Shown here piece by piece: positions 59,701 through 64,000 of a stretch of 64,000 nt of DNA. Positions within the stretch are counted from its first letter, which is position 1. The number at the start of each line of letters is the position of its first letter. The notes below the pieces were generated by a model. The model was not told the origin of the DNA. It made no database searches and saw only the letters and a program-made list of their open reading frames with translations. The translations under genes and the position numbers were made by a program. Source of the DNA: Lepidodermella squamata (lineage: Eukaryota > Gastrotricha); NCBI GenBank assembly GCA_047495785.1, contig JBLDXI010000024.1, positions 4,526,001-4,590,000 of the forward strand, written 5' to 3'.

Positions 59701-62700
59701 TATTGGTTTTGCCTCGGAAGATCAAGTCATCGGATCCAGAAGACGGCGCGATGTGAGCTCGAACTCTTCGTCAAATGATTTCGAACTGGACTCAGGCTCC
59801 ACCGAATCAAGGGTTTCCTTCAAGTCGTCTTACTTTGGGGATTTCGGAGCTGATTTGTTGATCTCCCCTAATACGATTCAGTTCTCGGAAATCTTCTCCA
59901 ACTTTTCGACTCTTGTGGCTGATAATGCTTTTGTCCTCGCTTTTATGATCGTTTGCGTCATTGGATTCCTAGCCGCTGTTGGCCTTGCTGCCAAGTCTGA
60001 TCGGGAGGATCTCAAAGATTGGGCCTTCATGCCGCTGCTGAGTAACAAGCCGCATCATGAATGCACATACTTGATTTCAGTCGACTATTACAAGGTAAAG
60101 AGGTACGAGTTGCAACCCCACGTCTTCATTCGACTGATTGGAGAAGGCTGTGAGACATCATTCCGGGAATCGCATGATGGCATGCGCAAAAATTTCGCTG
60201 GCAAGTTTCCGGGCAATTTTGCACTCACAACAGCCTTCCCGATTGAGTACATCGAGGCTATTGAACTCGAGATAGTAAGCAATCCGTGGCCTGTTGGGAG
60301 CCGTCCATTTCAAATCTACATGGATAAAGTTGTCATCGTAGACGTTGAGACTGGAATGAAATACATATTCCCTGTTCGTTCGACTATGGAATCTGGTGAT
60401 CGTAGAAAGACTGATCTCGCGACCGAGGATGATATCAAAGGGTTTAGGTATCTAGTCAGCGGCCATTCACGAACAGGAATTACTGACAATCATCCTTGGC
60501 TATCGATCATCAAGCGACCTTTACCTAGTAACTGGACTCGGGCTGAACGACTCTCATGCGTGGTTTCAGCTTTATTCATGGCTATGTTGGTGAATTGCAT
60601 GTTCTACGGCCAGGAGGGCTCATCTCCTAGGATTGGGATTAATATTGGCGGGATATTCCGTATTTCGTGGTTCACCTTCTACACAAGTCTAGCTAGTTGT
60701 ATCATCATCATCCCGCCAACAACTATCATCGCTTTGATCTTCAAAAGAGTCAAGCGTCGCTCAGCTGAGAAGAGTAACTGGCTAACTATATTCAATGCAG
60801 TCGTCAACGATGACAATGAAGATGAAGATTCGGACGATATCGCAGAAGATTCGAAAAATAAAAACAAACAGAAAAAACCTTTCCAACTACCATTCTGGGC
60901 GGTGGGAATCGCTTGGTTTCGTGAGTTTTTCGAAGATTAATTTAGGCTTGTTTAGGTCTTCCATCTATTTTAGTTGTGGCCGCGTCAGTTGTAACCTCTG
61001 CATTCTTGGTTATTATGTACAGCCTCCAATGGGGCCGAGAAAAATCACTGCAATGGCTTTCAAGCATGGGAATGCACATTATTCAAGACGTTATTGTAGT
61101 TCAGTCGGTCAAAGTCTTACTGGTTTCAGTCTTCACGTCTTCACTTCTAAAACTGCCCGACGATGGAATGGCAATGGGCAAGCTTGTCTATTCTCGATGT
61201 AAAAAAAAATACATATCCGAGTTTTACCTATTACCTGGTTTTTTGTTTCAGATAACAAATCTGAAAAAACGATAGTTTTCAAGCGGATGAGAAATACCTT
61301 AGCAGGAATTGCCCACCACATTGCTTACGTCATAGCTTTCGCCTTGGTGATCGCGACCACTCAAAACACGTACCGATTTCAAATCGTGAAAGACATTCGC
61401 CCTTTGATTTCTTTTGATGGCGTTGATCAAGTGCTAGAACCAATAACAGACCACGGAAAGATTCTCGACTGGCTTGGCAACAAAGTCGTACCAAACTTCC
61501 TGAACGGAAATCAACTGAATTATGGCGGAGTCTTCAATCTGAAAAACATTTACGTCGTGCCTAACCATGATGTTGTAATAGTTGGCCCGATAAGGATCAG
61601 GCAGCAAAGAGTTTCAGACAGCCCTTGCGCGATTTCAAAAGCGGCTTTTCCGTCCTCCATGGCCCCTTATCTCGAAAGCTTGACTGACACAGCTTGTCAG
61701 GGTCCGTATTCAAATGAAGCCGGCCAAGGATCTTCATCCGAGAATCGAGACTTCTCTTACGGCTGGGGCACTCTGAATGATAAATTTGCTGACAAATCAA
61801 ATGTGTCATCTGATGACGCGCCGTGGAGTTATCGCAAGGATTCCAACGGAGTTCTCTACTCGGGCTGGTCTGCTGACTATAAAACCGGTGGCTACTACGT
61901 CGACCTACCTTCAAAAATGTGGAGGGCCAAGCAACTGGTAGCCAATCTGAAAGCTGGGAGATGGCTTGACAACTCAACTTCAGTCCTATTCGTCGATTTT
62001 ATCTTGTACAACTCACAAATCAATTTGTTTTTGACTGTGAAAGTCGTATTTGAGGCCCTGTCAGCCGGTGGGATGAACTACCACACGAGAGTTTACCCGC
62101 TACAACTGTACCAATACTCTGGGGCTAGTAGCATTTTGATCTTCATAATTCAAGGCATTTGGATAATACTGCTGATATCTGTGACTATCAAAGCTGTTTA
62201 TTCAATGAAAAAACATGGGCCTAAACAGCATTTGAAGGATGGTTGGAATGTATTGGAACTTGTCTCGATCGCCATAGCTTACGGCATTGTCGGTCTCTTC
62301 GTTGCGAGGATTTCTAGCATTATCAAAATGATCAATAGAATGCAGACTGATCGATCATCCCACACTAATCTCGACCTACTGGTCAATTGGGACGAAATAA
62401 TGGCTAACCTCTACGGCTTGACCTTCTTCATGACCATGATGCTGTTCTTCCGAAATCTGAAATTCAACAAATATTGGTGCATGTTTTTGGCTACTTTATC
62501 GAGGGGTAGGAATGACCTGCTTTCATTTATCATTGTGTTCACCATCATCACAATGATGTTCTCTGGCTTGGGCTATTTGACTCTTGGGGCAACTCAAACC
62601 GAGTTCAGATCGGTAACAGCTTCAATAATGACCCTACTGCAAAATGTGATCGGTGTAACTGGGACTTTGATCTCCCTCGGCACAAAGTCTCGGTTGATCA

Positions 62701-63307
62701 TGATCTACTGCATCGCCTACTCTTCGATCGTAATGTTTTTAGCTGTCCAGATTTTCATGACCATCATAACTGTGACGTATGATCATGTTACTGACGACGT
62801 TGAGCATAACACTAACTGGGACAAAGAGGTGTCGGAATACATGGTCAAGGAATTTAAGAAGTTGATAACCAGAAAGCAGTCTAAGGAAGATATAGGAATC
62901 GACCTGTTAGTTAATGACAGCTCCTTTCCCGAACGTAAGTATAACATTGATGTCTCAAAATTTTTTAACTAACCCTTACATTTGCAGTTGATGAAGCATT
63001 GAATCGGCTTTTGCAACGTGTCGACGCCGTTGCGAAGAATGCTCCACTCATCGAGGAGGATAAACGAGTTGCGTGTAACATCCGCTGGGCCGAGCAGTAT
63101 CTCAGCCTATCGCGCGCAAAATCTGCGAAGCCCGATGTCCGACAACCCTCGGCAACATTCACTATAACGTCAGACGAAGTTGGAGCCCGGCGTCCTAAAA
63201 AGATTCCAAAACGAAGACCTTCAGTTGAACCCATCTTCACGGCAAGACTACCCGGTGGCTTCGCCTATTATGAGTTTCTCAGCCGGTTCAGTGAGCACAA
63301 CGTTTAA
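52879..63307 (+). CDS. Gene 3: second polycystin-1-like channel receptor with discoidin/fibrinogen/Sushi ectodomain
   Basis: The proposed 18-exon model: 52879-52942, 52992-53089, 53144-53722, 53773-54335, 54385-54509, 54557-55368, 55434-55532, 55581-55757, about 55805-56045, 56078-56278, 56333-56467, 56520-57941, 58040-58432, 58477-58570, 58620-60920, 60974-61198, 61252-62934, 62988-63307. Domains: signal peptide MGIEILGFSLIFLFTSRAVEG, 1 EGF, discoidin-like, 4 FReD, PAN/Apple-like, 3 Sushi, 1 EGF, Thr/Ser-rich stalk, extracellular region with tetra-arginine site, TM1, PLAT, about 10 more membrane segments with polycystin channel, short basic tail. From the stalk onward it aligns with gene 1 exon for exon, so the two are paralogues. 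The exon 8/9 junction cannot be joined in frame with canonical sites (see findings). AATAAA at 63535. Confidence 0.84.
53773..56467 (+). other. Gene 3 block: fibrinogen-related domains 1-3 and start of 4
   Basis: FReD 1 (53773-54509), FReD 2 (54557-55205), FReD 3 (from about 55206 over exons 7-9 to 56045). Then a linker exon (56078-56278) like gene 1 exon 18, and the start of FReD 4 (56333-56467). Standard marks ([25 protein letters not shown]) are present in FReD 1. FReD 3 is degenerate around the WTV-QRR region, as in gene 1. Confidence 0.78.
56520..58432 (+). other. Gene 3 block: FReD 4 remainder, PAN-like, three Sushi, EGF, Thr-rich stalk
   Basis: The 1.4-kb exon 56520-57941 starts in FReD 4 at GGGWVVIQRR and continues through the PAN-like segment and three Sushi modules (one with [12 protein letters not shown], identical to gene 1). 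It ends in an EGF (HGSCVNASTCSC). The exon 58040-58432 encodes a mucin-like stalk with repeated TTTVQSITT-type units, likely O-glycosylated. Confidence 0.8.
58477..63307 (+). other. Gene 3 block: juxtamembrane region, PLAT and polycystin channel
   Basis: Tetra-arginine site at 59738-59749, TM1 at about 59925-59990, PLAT at about 60050-60440, TM2-3 at 60550-60750, TM4-5 in exon 16 and the next, TM6 at 61300-61370, extracellular TOP-type domain (YYVDLP near 61895), channel segments from 62030 on, and pore helix near 62610-62680. The C terminus ends GGFAYYEFLSRFSEHNV, different from gene 1. No EF hand or coiled coil is evident, unlike polycystin-2. Confidence 0.85.
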
Positions 63308-63534
63308 CGTTCGGAAGTGGCCGACTCTTTAACTATACTAACTTTTCTGCCCCATTTAAAAGTCTGCTAATCAGACGAAAGACAAATTTGATTTGGTTAA
63401 AGTGTGAAAGCCTATTCATAGGATGGCATTGGTTGCAAGTACTTTAAAGCGTCAGTCAGAAAACTCTGGTAGTCTTTTGCTGACCTAATATGTCGCAGTA
63501 AACAATTATGTTATCGACATTCGAAATAACTATG

Positions 63535-63540
63535 AATAAA
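63535..63540 (+). terminator. Poly(A) signal candidate of gene 3
   Basis: Canonical AATAAA about 230 bp downstream of the gene 3 stop codon, in A+T-rich sequence. Confidence 0.5.
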
Positions 63541-63891
63541 CGCATTCAAAATTTTAGATCATGAATATCAAGAGTTTGGGGCTGCCCTAGCCTTTAATCT
63601 GTTCTCCTGTTATATGTCTTTATTCGAAGTTCTTAGCGGCCATTTGCTAAGCAAAATCGGGTTTTGGAATTTGAGGATGAAGTTTTATAGCTTTTTTAAC
63701 GTTTCACGTTAGATAGTAGGTTCAAATATCTATCTTTGTCATTAAATGCTTCCTAGCCATAATAACGCCGCATGTTCGGCCGATCTCCATCGTTTTGCAG
63801 TTATAATTAACCCCAGTTTCGGAATGCTGATATTCGGTATTTGAACCTACTGAACGCGATTAAAGGAACGAGCTACGCCACTGGAAAAAAG

Positions 63892-63892
<1 letters not shown>

Positions 63893-63930
<38 letters not shown>
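63893..63930. repeat. (CA)n microsatellite
   Basis: An uninterrupted CA dinucleotide repeat of 19 units. Confidence 0.97.
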
Positions 63931-63932
<2 letters not shown>

Positions 63933-64000
63933 GTAAAGTAAGAAAATGTTTATTGATTGAAGTACGCATTCATTTGATAATGAGTTTCAATTAATTCGGT

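Larger units (their letters stand above)
63308..64000. other. 3' flank of gene 3 with poly(A) signal and CA repeat
   Basis: No coding sequence. AATAAA at 63535-63540 is the most likely cleavage signal for gene 3 (about 230 bp after the stop). A (CA)19 dinucleotide run lies at 63893-63930. Confidence 0.6.

Overview
This is a metazoan nuclear window: three very large multi-exon genes with GT-AG introns mostly 41-58 nt long and TTTCAG-type acceptors, nuclear tRNA genes, and non-coding stretches full of foldback elements. The short introns fit a small-genome invertebrate (nematode- or appendicularian-like intron sizes). I cannot name the phylum from this sequence. All gene models below were spliced by eye from reading frame, intron phase and paralogue comparison.

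Layout. 1-3.4 kb: tRNA-Arg(ACG) on the minus strand and degraded retroelement-like sequence. 3424-17090 (+): gene 1, a giant polycystin-1-like channel receptor (signal peptide, 7 EGF, discoidin-like domain, 4 fibrinogen-related domains (FReD), PAN/Apple-like segment, Sushi, 5 EGF, Ser/Thr/Ala stalk, PLAT, about 11 membrane segments with a C-terminal polycystin channel). 17.1-20.1 kb: foldback repeats and one copy of an 8-bp-TSD foldback element. 37135-20133 (-): gene 2, which has the same kind of ectodomain (EGF array, about 10 C-type-lectin-like domains, 3 discoidin-like domains, 5 FReD, PAN-like, 4 Sushi) but no channel; it seems to end in a short hydrophobic segment and a small polar tail. 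37.2-44.5 kb: the second copy of the 8-bp-TSD element, tRNA-like sequences, a 19-bp perfect hairpin, further foldbacks, and partial duplicates of the gene 2 5' end, including a duplicated promoter, signal peptide and EGF exons. 44.6-52.8 kb: foldbacks, tRNA-Pro(CGG), tRNA-Ser(AGA), one or two small secreted-protein candidates and a PIF/Harbinger-like transposase C-terminal fragment. 52879-63307 (+): gene 3, a second polycystin-1-like channel receptor, shorter at the N terminus (1 EGF, discoidin-like, 4 FReD, PAN-like, 3 Sushi, EGF, Thr-rich stalk, PLAT, channel).

Reading together: the window is a local cluster of lectin/fibrinogen-domain recognition receptors. Two are coupled to a polycystin channel, and the channel-less one lies between them on the opposite strand. 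Almost all ectodomain introns are phase 1, so the modules can be shuffled, and partial exon duplicates show that this is continuing. My inference is a recognition system (chemosensory, gamete, self/non-self or microbe sensing) in which channel receptors and a channel-free partner or competitor share ligand-binding modules. No expression or homology search was available.
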